A stretch of 64,000 nt of DNA from contig NC_056047.1 in assembly GCF_004379255.2 (NCBI RefSeq), forward strand, positions 15,266,293 through 15,330,292, given 5' to 3'. The position numbers and the translations under genes are program-made. This DNA comes from Salvia splendens (Eukaryota > Streptophyta > Magnoliopsida > Lamiales > Lamiaceae). The notes beneath the pieces were generated by a model. That model made no database searches. It had not been told where the DNA came from and was given only the letters and a program-made list of their open reading frames with translations. Below, piece by piece: positions 35,312 through 46,020 of the stretch (positions are counted from its first letter, which is position 1; every line of letters starts with the position of its first letter).

Positions 35312-37112
35312 TGTAGGAAATTGTCAATAAGCTTATAATTTTAATATTATCACATTAATTCCTAAAAGAATTGCCACGGAAAATTGGAGTGTCACTAAAA
35401 TATGGTTGTATACTCAGATACTTTGACCAACAAAAACTATGACTGTTAATTTTACAGCAACATATGGTGATAGTATTTCAACCAATGGTTCAAAATCGTA
35501 TTAAAATTACAAAATAAATACAAGTCCGTGACTAATTAAATATAACCCCAAAAATTATAACCAATTATAACATGTAAGACAAAACATATAATTAAATAAT
35601 ACTACTATACTCCAACATATTGTAAATAAATATAGCAGCACTGTAAATATTATACGGTGGATGAGATAAGATGGTCCAAGTTTTCCAACTAATTGTAATT
35701 ATTTAAAACCACAAGCTATTAGAGACCTCTACTCATATAATTGGGACCGCTATTCTTTTTTCCTTTTCCCATTTCCATAAAATTTCCAATACCCAAAACG
35801 AAATATTAGTCAGGACGAGACAAAATATTGACTTACTTTAGGTCTTTATTTGTCTATGTCATTAGATGAAATTTTAGGGTTTATCTAATCAAGCAGTGCC
35901 ATATAATAATTTTTATATTAAAATTTTAATTTGATGGACCATTATCGTTGGAGACTTTGGACTTTTCGGGGCAGACAAAGTTTATTCAAGAAAATTAAGA
36001 GCGCATCCATTTCAAAAGTCTCATATAACTATAAATTAAATATGACTGATCACGTAATCGAAACTTCTTATTCATATCTAATTTTAAAAACTGAGTTGAG
36101 CTAATCAACTAGTTTGACCAATCCATTTTCCATTTTCCATTTTCAAGTTCTTTAGTAATTTAGTTCGTTTGCGTAAATCCAAAAATTATGTGAATTGTTC
36201 ATATCAAATTACTGAATACAGTTATATTTATTTATTATTATTAATATTATTATATGTTTTGAGTTTGACGTTGTGCATAGTACTATGTTTATTATAAATG
36301 AAATGATGTACTTTGTTTTTTTTTTAGATTGGTCGGCCCACTGGAAATCAACAAGGCCACTAATAATCAATATCACATTCTAATTTATTTTAGTGGTAAC
36401 TATTTATATGTTGAGTCGAAAAAGCCAAAGTAACCTTTGCTCATATTTTTCTATGGGTATTGTCCACATGCACTTTTACACAATAAATTAAGATGTCCTG
36501 CATATTTATTTGAACGTTTCATTTGTCTTCACATTCTTGATTTGCACTACATCCCAGCCTTAACAACTTTTCGTTTGGGTAAAATATTATTTTCTTTTCC
36601 ACTTCCATGAACACTACTACTAATTCGCTCCTATATTATTTGCTACATTTAGGTTGTATTTTTTTATTTTAAAATTGTAATCTCGCTTTTTCAAAAATTG
36701 TTTGTCATTATCCAGCTTCATCCCTGAATAAATGGTCACTAAATCTTGATCTAGAAAACTAGTCCTACTACTTAAAAGTAAAGCGAGGAGAATATAATTA
36801 GATAAAATAAATTTAGAGAATTAGAAAAATAGTTAATTTTTGGATGTGGAAAGTTGTTGTAGAAACACGCGCAAGAAAAGGAGGTGTTTATTTGAATGCA
36901 GCTTTAATTTATCCTTTGTCGACAAAAGAGGAAGTGATCCTCACTCTCGCCAACTACTATATTTTGCCCTCACACTCACACACACCCTTTTCATTTTTCT
37001 CTCTAAATTCAGTCTGTAAATTAAGTATTCCAATGAAACTTTATGTTTACTTTTTTTACTATCAACAGAATTCCAACTGTGTTTTAGATTACAAGTCAAC
37101 TTAATTAATTTA
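35312..37112. other. Intergenic, AT-rich
   Basis: No supported gene, RNA or repeat with clear ends was found. Short ORFs here look random. Confidence 0.6.
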
Positions 37113-37114
37113 TA

Positions 37115-37317
37115 CTCCCTCTGTCCCATTAGAAATGAAACGTTTTTCCTTTTTGGTCTGTTCCATTAAAAATGAAACGTTTCTAAAAATGGAAACAATA
37201 CTCTCTCTACTTTTTCTTCTCTCTTACTTTACTCTCTCTTCATTAACTCACAAAATAACACTACATAAAATCTCGTGCCGAAAAGTAAATGTTGCATATT
37301 TAATGGGACGGAGGGAG
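37115..37317. mobile_element. Stowaway MITE (203 bp)
   Basis: Terminal inverted repeats CTCCCTCTGTCCCATT and AATGGGACGGAGGGAG are flanked by TA on both sides (37113-37114 and 37318-37319). This is the standard signature of Tc1/mariner-derived Stowaway MITEs. Confidence 0.92.
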
Positions 37318-37319
37318 TA

Positions 37320-38347
37320 TGTATTAGTATTTCATTATTAAAATTATGATATTGTTAGCAAAAAATCCTTGGTTTCCTTTTTTGCCCTTCTAATTTGGTT
37401 CGTGGAAGTGTGATGACGGATGGTGTCACTTCTAATGATGTACATTTCATTGTTATAACTACATATATTCAATATTTATAAAGCCGATTGATTCAATATA
37501 TAATAAGTGTACATTTTCGAATATGTAATGACACATTATTTACAAATGACATGTAACAGAAACTTAACTCTATAAAATATCTCAAATTTTTTTCACAAAC
37601 TGAATATCATATTAAAGGTAATTTTATGAGAATTATAATAAAATCTTAATTGTTTATGTTCACACAAAGAAGGTTGGACAAAAATTGATGTAAGTATCTC
37701 TACCAGCTTAATGATGTCCATTTAAATGTTACAATGACCTAAATTCAACGTATATAACGACGTAAAGTTAGTTATAATAAAGTGTATTTTTGAATTTGAA
37801 ATAGTGCAATGGATAACTATCAACATCCTTAATTATCGAAATTCTTCAGGATAATTATATAGTTGATCACACGAAATGCTATAAGCCTATAACCTTGCCC
37901 TTCAAAATTTTTGATCTGATCAATGAGATTTTTATCATAGCTTGTTATGCATTGATGGTATGGTTTGACCCTAATACAGTTTTACAAATATGTGTATAGT
38001 TAGAAATTATATGTACTTCTTATATACTATAGAGCTTGGAATAAAAAATACCATATCTATATCAAAATTAAGACAATTATATCCTTTAAACTAGGGTGAT
38101 CAACTACCTATATTACGTCACATGCATGGAAAATCGTTGACGTTTATTTTATGCGTTAAGGGTAAATAAAAAAAAATCAAAATTTTGACAGTTGTGGAAT
38201 AATCTATTATGTTGTTATAATGTCACATATACAAAGTATATAATGCATTCAATTCATTGTTATACAATGTATATAATGAATTCAATTAATTGTATATATT
38301 TTAGTATAAAATAGAAAATAATGAGGACAATTATTCTTTGTAAATTG
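37320..38347. other. Intergenic, AT-rich
   Basis: No supported feature was found between the two Stowaway elements. Confidence 0.55.
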
Positions 38348-38349
38348 TA

Positions 38350-38588
38350 CTCCCTCCGTTCCGCTTTAGTAGCCACAGTTACTTTTCTACACTCGTTTTA
38401 TAAAAATAATAATAAATAGTTAAAGTGAAGAAATAATAAAGTAAGAGAGATAATAATATAGATAATACTCTTCTCTATATTATCAACTCTCTTACTTTAC
38501 CATTTATCCACTTTAACTAAATTTATTATCATTTTTATAAAACGAGTGTGTAAAAATAACCGGAATTGCTAAAGCGGGACAGAGTGAG
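38350..38588. mobile_element. Stowaway MITE (239 bp)
   Basis: The ends are CTCCCTCCGTTCCGCTTTAG and, inverted, CTAAAGCGGGACAGAGTGAG, flanked by TA (38348-38349 and 38589-38590). The two arms continue to pair inward through ACTCGTTTTATAAAAATAAT, so the whole element can fold into one long hairpin. Confidence 0.9.
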
Positions 38589-39069
38589 TAATTGTTATCC
38601 CATTTCATTTTTAATATGCATATATTCTATGAAAATGAATTATTCTGGCAACAATTTGTCATCTATAATGTGGATAGAATGAAAAAAATACCATGCTTCT
38701 AGAATCGAATACACGTTAACCATGAATCTGGAAGCGAATACACTCAACCAAAATTTTCAACAATTTGTCTTTTAGTACACACAATAATTAATTCTTCACT
38801 TGACTAATTATCTTTAATGTGGGAACATAACCCTTCGGTCTAATCAATAATACATGAATTAAATGAACACGGAAATTAAATCATTCATATTTTATATTTG
38901 AATTTTGAGTATGGCACTTTAGACCATTCACAACAGGTATCTCTCGACATATATAACTTTAATGATACATTTCCCGATTTGTGTTAAAATGATAACATCA
39001 TTTAAAATGACACTGTACTATCAAGGACAACCGTTAGATTTAGGAGCAGATTCAACCTTAGTCTGCCAC

Positions 39070-39330
39070 GTGGCATACTTGCTTGCTTATGTATTGTAGA
39101 TTGCTTGATTATCTTTGATTTCATATCTTAGATTGCTTGAAACCATATGCCGAGTTGCTTGCCTATGTATCGCAGAATGTGTTCCTATGTATCGTAGATT
39201 GCTTGCCCAGATTGTCATTTTAACGCTTTGATTTTGTATCTCATATTATCAAATTGCTTGCATATGTATCATATATTGCTTGCATATGTATTGCGGATTG
39301 GTTGTTACTTGTTGTCACGTTGTCACGTTG
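39070..39330. repeat. Degenerate minisatellite with TTGCTTGC...TATGTAT units
   Basis: A phrase of the form TTGCTTGCMTATGTATYG recurs irregularly at least six times, and GTTGTCAC occurs in tandem near 39315-39338. No ORF is conserved across it. It may be the worn inside of an unidentified element. Confidence 0.6.
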
Positions 39331-39674
39331 TCACTTTAAGAGTGGTGTCACCCTAACGCACCCCTACATCTCCCATTATCATATCATTTACCTTAACGTC
39401 TATGTTAGACCACAATACCTCTCCCTTTTTACATATCTCTTTCCTTAATTATAATATTTTATTTTTTAACTATCAATAAATTTTTAACTAAAATACATAA
39501 CAATATACTCCATAATAAAGTCTTAACAAATAAAAAAACTAAAGACGCATTCATTTGAGCAAATATATCTTCTATCTCCCTTCAGATTAGTGGCTCGTCC
39601 TCAACAAACATATGAATAACAGAAGCAAAGATATCTTCGTCGATCGAGATCAGATTCATTTGTGAAGAGTGATA

Positions 39675-40148
39675 CTCCCTCCGTCCTTAAAAATTTGTCA
39701 CATTTCGTTTTCTGCACTCGTTTTAGAAAAATGGTACTCCCTCTGTCCCACTACAAGTGAGGCGTTTCTTTCTGGCCGTTGTTTTGTGAAGATGATAATA
39801 AATAGTTAAAGTGGAGAGAAAGTAAAGTAAGAGAGAGAATAATATAGAAGAGAGTCGTACATACATTATTATCTTATTTACTTTACTTTATCTCTACTCT
39901 AACTATTTATTATTATTTTTGCAAAACAACGTCCGATTTGGAGTGCCTCACTTGTAGCGGGACGGAGGGAGTAATAAATAATTAAAGTGCAGAGAAAGTA
40001 GAGTAAAAGATAGAATAATGTAGAGAAGACTCCTATCTACATTATTCTCTCTCTTACTTTACCATTTTCACACTTTAACAATTTATTATCATTTTTTCAA
40101 AACGAGGGCAGAAAATGAAATGTGACAAATTTTCAGGGACGGAGGGAG
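39675..40148. mobile_element. Outer Stowaway MITE, interrupted by another
   Basis: CTCCCTCCGTCCTTAAAAAT on the left pairs with ATTTTCAGGGACGGAGGGAG on the right. TA flanks both ends (39673-39674 and 40149-40150). Removing the inner insert leaves an element of about 237 bp. Confidence 0.9.
39737..39971. mobile_element. Inner Stowaway MITE nested in the outer one (235 bp)
   Basis: CTCCCTCTGTCCCACTACAA pairs with TTGTAGCGGGACGGAGGGAG. Its TA duplication is at 39735-39736 and 39972-39973, inside the left arm of the outer element. The outer left arm (TTTTAGAAAAATGG) continues after the insert with AATAAATAATTAAAGTG. Confidence 0.9.
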
Positions 40149-40539
40149 TAGTTTTCATGGGATATAGTAGACGAAATGAATATAAAAATGCGGTTGTATT
40201 TATAAATTTAAAATAAAAAATAAAATAAATTTTGTACCCCCTACCCACCCCTTCCCATCCGGCAGTGCGTATTCGCGCTTCGTCCCACACCACTAGTTTC
40301 AATAGGCTTGCAAATTCGGGTACCAGCGGATACCTGAACCCAAAAAGTTGGGTATCTGATTAACTCATGTTTTGATAGGTTCAATTAGTCACTAAGTGTG
40401 TATAATGTAGATTTAATTCTATAGGCTTTGACTAATTATATGACTATTGGGAGTTGAGTTTGTTTAGAATGTGGTAAGATTAAAGATGAGAGGGACATGA
40501 AAAGACAAGAAAACAAACATCGGATGAGATTAAGTGAAT

Positions 40540-40669
40540 GTCACTTGAACCGAGTGAGTGTCGGTTTAGTATCCACTCGGTTCGAGTGACACTGCAAGAT
40601 GATGGTTCTAATCCAGAGAATTCCACTTGATCGAGTGGAATTGATCCCAAAACTCACTCGGTCCGAGTG
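40540..40669. repeat. Cluster of CACTCG...CGAGTG hairpins
   Basis: 40540-40556 pairs with 40574-40590 (17 bp, one mismatch, 17-nt loop). 40621-40640 folds TTCCACT against AGTGGAA. 40655-40669 is CACTCGGTCCGAGTG, a perfect palindrome around T. A TATAAAAAACC box lies about 55 bases downstream. It may be part of a solo LTR or other unrecognised element. Confidence 0.75.
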
Positions 40670-40956
40670 GCCAACCAAAATCGATTCCAAAGTGCTTCAC
40701 TCGATCTTAGACATCTATAAAAAACCTCATACTATTATTAAAATTCTAGAGTAACAGAGAATCAAGGTTGCAATAGCCAATAGTCGCCCATCTCCTTTCC
40801 CCAACTAAAGAAACTTACAGACCAAACATATTTGAAAATTTGGAATGTTTCACTACCATATTTATCACTAGTACAAATACTGCAGATAGTCAATTCCATT
40901 CACTTGTACGTTGCCACAGCAAAATAAAATCTAAACACCTCCATAGTTAACTACTA

Positions 40957-41181
40957 CTCCCTCCGTTCCATGTCAATAGAGTCGTTTTTCTATTTTGGGA
41001 AGTTCCAAGTTAACTTAGTCAATTCTATTTTTGACAAAAAGTAATTCTCATTTTTACTTTATTCTCTCTTCATCTCTCTTACTTTATTGTCTCTTACTTT
41101 TTTCACCATCCATTTAATACACTATTCTTAAATTCCGTGTCGAAAAGAAATGTCTCTATTAACAAAGAACGGATGGAATAG
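40957..41181. mobile_element. Stowaway-like MITE, somewhat worn (225 bp)
   Basis: The left end CTCCCTCCGTTCC faces a right end that reads CTATTCCATCCGTTC inward; TA lies outside each end (40955-40956, 41182-41183). Pairing of the arms is weaker than in the other copies. Confidence 0.7.
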
Positions 41182-41751
41182 TAAAACTTAAATATCATAT
41201 ATACAAATTGATAACATAAAATCTACTCCAAAAATAAAAAATTCTTTTATTAAAAGTGTAAGAACAACATAGATTGCAGGTGAACAAAAGCACCCTGAAA
41301 AGTAGCAAATTGCGAAGAAGCACCAGCTTTTCATTAAAACTTGAATTTGTCATATTTACATATGTTATGTAATTTACGTATTATTATTGTTGTGCCAGAA
41401 AATCTATTGTGGTCCACCACCTTATCTTCAAATGGACCACCCTCCCACCTACGCATTCTAGCATTATATTTCCTACTAAAATAAAAATAAAAACTCTCCA
41501 AAAATTAATTATTTAAATTAGAGTTTTGTGTTTGATTAATTGTGGTGAACATGCATGCATGCCCATTGCCCAGGTTAATTGGTTGTGATATCCTACTTCG
41601 ATAATCAGAATACAATATGAATAATTTAGTGGAAAATGAAAGAATTAGTATACAAAAATGTGAAAACTGAGGAAGAGCGTATGTAGCATCATTAATCAGC
41701 TCAAGTTGTGGCATATTAAGAGCCTGATTAGTAATTTATTTCTATTTCTCA

Positions 41752-41850
41752 GAGCATCCGTAACGGGAGTTCCGTGTCCCGTTCCTTTGCATGGAAGGGA
41801 CGAGCAGCTCGCACGGGAGGAAAATCCACAAGATGTCTCGTCCCTTTTTT
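41752..41850. mobile_element. Single GAGCATCC-type element end
   Basis: GAGCATCCGTAACGGGAG followed by GC-rich DNA matches the ends of the elements at 30310 and 33293. I found no partner end nearby, so this is probably a truncated MITE. Confidence 0.4.
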
Positions 41851-44292
41851 CATTTTTTATTTATTGATATATACATAATTGTGTTGATTGTATACAAAAT
41901 GGAGCTCAAAAGATTGTGATTTCAAAACCAGCACCATCAAAAGCTAAACCTTACTAAATATCTCTATAGTCAAGCATCACAATTTCATCTCCTTTATATA
42001 TACATCGTCGAGATCTATATATTCTTTAATAGTACTATACTCTATGAAATATCAATGAAACAACCAATAAAATGATAAATTGAAAATCGAAATGCCAAAA
42101 AAATCACAAGTCACCTTCTAATTTAAAGTGTACTAGTGATTGTCTATTTGGTCAATATTTCATGATCTGTGTGTTTCACTTAATATGTAAAAAGAAGAGA
42201 TCGGCAATCTCAATCTTACAAGTAAAGTAGTTATTGTGGATATTGCTACTTTTGCTTAATTATTAAAGGTGCCTACCTATCTCTCCAGTTTTACTATGTG
42301 TTGCATCAAATTTAATGGAACCTTAAATAAGGAGTAGTACTTGTGACAGTGGGAAATCGATTTTATTAACTTGTTATAGAATCAATACACCTAAATTGAA
42401 TACAGATGTTTATTATACCTATTTCCTTTATAAAATGTTAACTCTACACGAGCTTTAAGAAATATTGTGTAGAAAATTGAGTCAAAAAATTAGTTGATTG
42501 TAAGTTATAGTATTACTTTTTTTTATAAGTATATAAAAAATAATAAAAATGAAATGAGATATATGATTATGGATTCAAAATAAAAATTGAGACATTTATA
42601 TAGAACGAAGTATACTGCAAGTTTTATAATGTGTAACTTTTTACTTTAATTTTGGATTGTTAGTGGCTATCACCATATTATCAATCAAAATCAGCACCAT
42701 CCAAGCATGCATGTATCATAAAGGATCATTCCTATACCACTTGCATTTTAGCCCAGATCATATATTCCCCACTACAATTAATACTTTCATATAGATGGAT
42801 AGAAATGAGATAAAAATATTTTTTGAAATTAGTTATACTTACGGTATAATTCCCAAGAATAAGAAAATGATACTACATAATTACGAATTATGTTTCAAAT
42901 ACATGAACTTTTAATTATTACAACTATTCACATATATAATTCGCAAATTTCTTCAAATTAAAGTGTTCAAATTGGACATTAGTTTAGGAGCATGATACTG
43001 ATAACAATGCGAAAATTCATAAGTTCATAGTAAATATATTAATTAGACTTGGAAGACAAATTTTTTAATTTAAATGCAGAACTACAATGAGAAATAAGTT
43101 TGTAGGCTTAAATAAAAATGTACTAAGATGATATTTAGGTTAGAGTGTGAGTGATTGATAATTTCCAATGATTTCTTGTTATGCAGACTTAATGGGACAA
43201 ATTTGGATAGATGCAGCTTTTTGAATAGCCCAAATTTAGAAGCCTAGATTTGAACACAGTATAGGAAAAGTAACTCTGAAAATAGAAACCACAGAGACAT
43301 TGGTAGAAGTGTTAATTATAGATAGCTAAGTGTTTGAGAATATAGGACCTTCTCGTTTTAAATTAATAAGAATATATTTGTAGTTCTTGATATATATACA
43401 TACTATGTCCAATATGCAGATTGTTTTGATTTTTCACCGACTAAGAAAAAATACATTCTCTCAATCCCCATTATGTGTCCTGGTTTTTTTATTTTAGTTT
43501 GTCTCTTATTAATTGTCTTACTTCACTTTTACTATGTTTAGTCCAAATTTCACTAACTCATTTTCCTCTCACATTATATTATAAAATTAACACTTCTTTG
43601 AGTTATTTTATTTTCTGCACTCATTTTAGAAAAATAGTATTAATAAATAGTTGAAGTTGAGAGAAAATCAAATAAAAGAGAAAATAATGTAGAGAAAACT
43701 GTTCTCTCCATTATTATTTCTCTTACTTTATTCTCACTCCATTTTAATAAATTCATTACAAGTTAAATGAAGGATATATAAAAATCACCCCTCTTCCAAA
43801 CATTAAGGGCCACTTGCTTGACTCTTTACAATCTTTTATCTCGAATGTGTGAATGGATCCAACTTCACTTATGCCACACATTTGGAACTCCACAAGGACC
43901 ACATTTTTATCTCCTCATTCTTACACATGATTAAAATAATACTAATACATAGTAGTATTTCTTTTTTCATATTTTTTCTTAATTTCATCGGTTAAAGTCA
44001 TGCAACACCATAAAATGCCTCGGATCATCGATAAAACAATCTTGATTTACATCATATTTCTAAATGGCATCGACATTAATTACTACTACTTTTATACATG
44101 AAATATTTATGACATCTCAATTAGTATATATACTTAAAAGTGTTGTTAGTTGGTCATGTACAACAATTGTTATAAATAATTATATGGTTTTCCAATAGTA
44201 TTATTTTGCAACAAAAGGTCCAATATTATGAAATATCAGAATCAATCTATCCTATTCCCAAACTAGGAAGGTCCAAATATAGGTGATGAAAA
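41851..44292. other. Intergenic, AT-rich
   Basis: No supported gene. A worn Stowaway-like sequence with CTGCACTCATTTTAGAAAAA and a matching AATAATGTAGAGAAAAC loop lies at about 43590-43760. The last few hundred bases must hold the promoter of the phosphatase-like gene. Confidence 0.55.
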
Positions 44293-45380
44293 ATGGCTGG
44301 TCGAGTCCCCTGCAACACTTGTGCCATAATATGCAGCCATGAGAAGGCGAAGCCTCCGCGGCCACGCAGGATAATCCTGGTCCGGCACGGGCAGAGCCAA
44401 GGCAACGTGGATGAGTGCGTGTACACACGAGTGGCTGACCCGAAGGTGATGCTGACGGAGCAAGGGATAGCCGAGGCAGAGGAGTGTGGTAGAGAGATTA
44501 GAAAGATGATAGAGAGAGATGGAGCTCATGACTGGAAAGCCTACTTCTACGTCTCTCCTTATAAAAGGTCTCTCGAGACCCTTCGGAATTTGGCTAAGGC
44601 TTTTGAAAGATCAAGAATTGCTGGTGTTAGAGAAGAGCCAAGATTGAGAGAGCAGGATTTTGGTATTCATTCATTATTTGTTTGCTTATATTGAGATTGT
44701 GCTTCTATTTAATTGTATGGTTTGTGTTTGAAGGGAATTTCCAAGATCAAGAGCAGATGAAGATTGAAAAGGCTGCTAGGAAACAGTATGGGAGATTCTT
44801 CTACAGGTTTCCAAATGGTGAATCAGCTGCAGATGTTTATGACAGAATCACAGGTAAGGATGTGAATGAAGTTTGTGTCTCATTTATAAATTCAGATAAT
44901 GGCATTAGTGGAAGTGAATCAGGGTTCAGGGAAACGCTGAAAAGCGATATTGACGTGGGGAGGTTTCAGCCACCGGGGGAGCAGAGCCCGGATATGAACA
45001 TAGTGATAGTGTCACATGGACTGACGTTGCGCGTTTTCTTGATGAGATGGTACAAGTGGACGGTCGAGCAGTTCCAGGGGCTGCATAATTTTGGCAATGG
45101 CAAGTTTCTTGTGATGGAAAGAGGTTATGGAGGGAGGTACTCCTTGTTAATGCACCATTCTAGAGAGGAGCTGCAAAAGTTTGGACTAACACAAGAAATG
45201 CTGATTGACCAAGAATGGTAAAATATGACATGCTTACTTCCAAATGAACATATGCTAATGTGATTGTTTCCAATATGTAGGCAGAGTCATGCCAAGCCTG
45301 GTGAGCTAAACTATGACTGCACCATGACTGGGCCTAGCTACTTCACTCACTTGGACGACCGTCAAGAAAGCCCTGGTTGA
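44293..45380 (+). CDS. Phosphoglycerate-mutase-like protein, AT74 type, 294 aa
   Basis: Exons are 44293-44662, 44734-44853, 44923-45217 and 45281-45380, all with GT-AG introns (TTTTG|GTATTC, GAAG|GG, ACAG|GTAAGG, ATCAG|GG, GAATG|GTAAAA, TGTAG|GCAG). The protein belongs to the histidine phosphatase superfamily. The catalytic motif RHGQSQGN has the phosphorylated His at residue 32, and the second catalytic His is in IVIVSHGLTLR at 195. Other family blocks are SPYKRSLET and FPNGESAADVYDR. The sequence is close to plant proteins named phosphoglycerate mutase-like AT74/AT74H; their substrate is not known, and glycolytic activity should not be assumed. The start is the first ATG, in an AAAATGG context. 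Introns are very short (71, 69 and 63 bp). The gene converges on the BTB gene downstream. Confidence 0.9.
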
Positions 45381-46020
45381 ACCATGGAGGCGAAAGATCA
45401 CTAGAGAAGATGTAGTGTAAAGAAGGAAAGAAGCAAAAGGAAGCCTAGGTATAGCATAACTTGATCATTGTTTGGTCCTAACCATGTGACATTTGTAGAG
45501 GTATAATGTTAGATGAAGATATAAGTTTGTTTTGGTATTGCAGAATGTTGTAAAAATCATGGAGGTGAAAGATCAAAGTATGCAGAAGAAAAGAAAGAGA
45601 GAGAGAAAGAGGAGGCCTAGATAGTAGTATTTCACAATGGATCACACACTTACATGATATGGAAACAACATATGTTTAAATCAATCCACACTTCATCCCT
45701 GCTTCGTCCTAACCATGTCACTTTATTAACAAATCAAGAAAATAAAATACAAAGCCAAAAAGAAAAAAAAAAAAAAAGGAAAAATCATTCCAACCAGCAA
45801 CTGATATTTGGATATATCCAACTCCACTTCATTGCCTTAGTCTGCAATCTCTTTCTTCACTCGAGACCTCAACCAAAGATCAAAGGGTGGCAACAGTTCA
45901 ATAGGCGAATGTGTTAACACCAATCCGCATCTTTGAGAACCCAGCCAGATATGCATTTGATTTCTCAACTAGTTTGAAAATGAAGATTGATAGTGAATAA
46001 AAGTTGAGATATGCCCGAAT
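45381..46020. other. 3' flanks of two convergent genes
   Basis: About 640 bp between the stop codons of the phosphatase-like gene and the BTB gene, presumably their 3' UTRs. No other feature was found. Confidence 0.65.
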
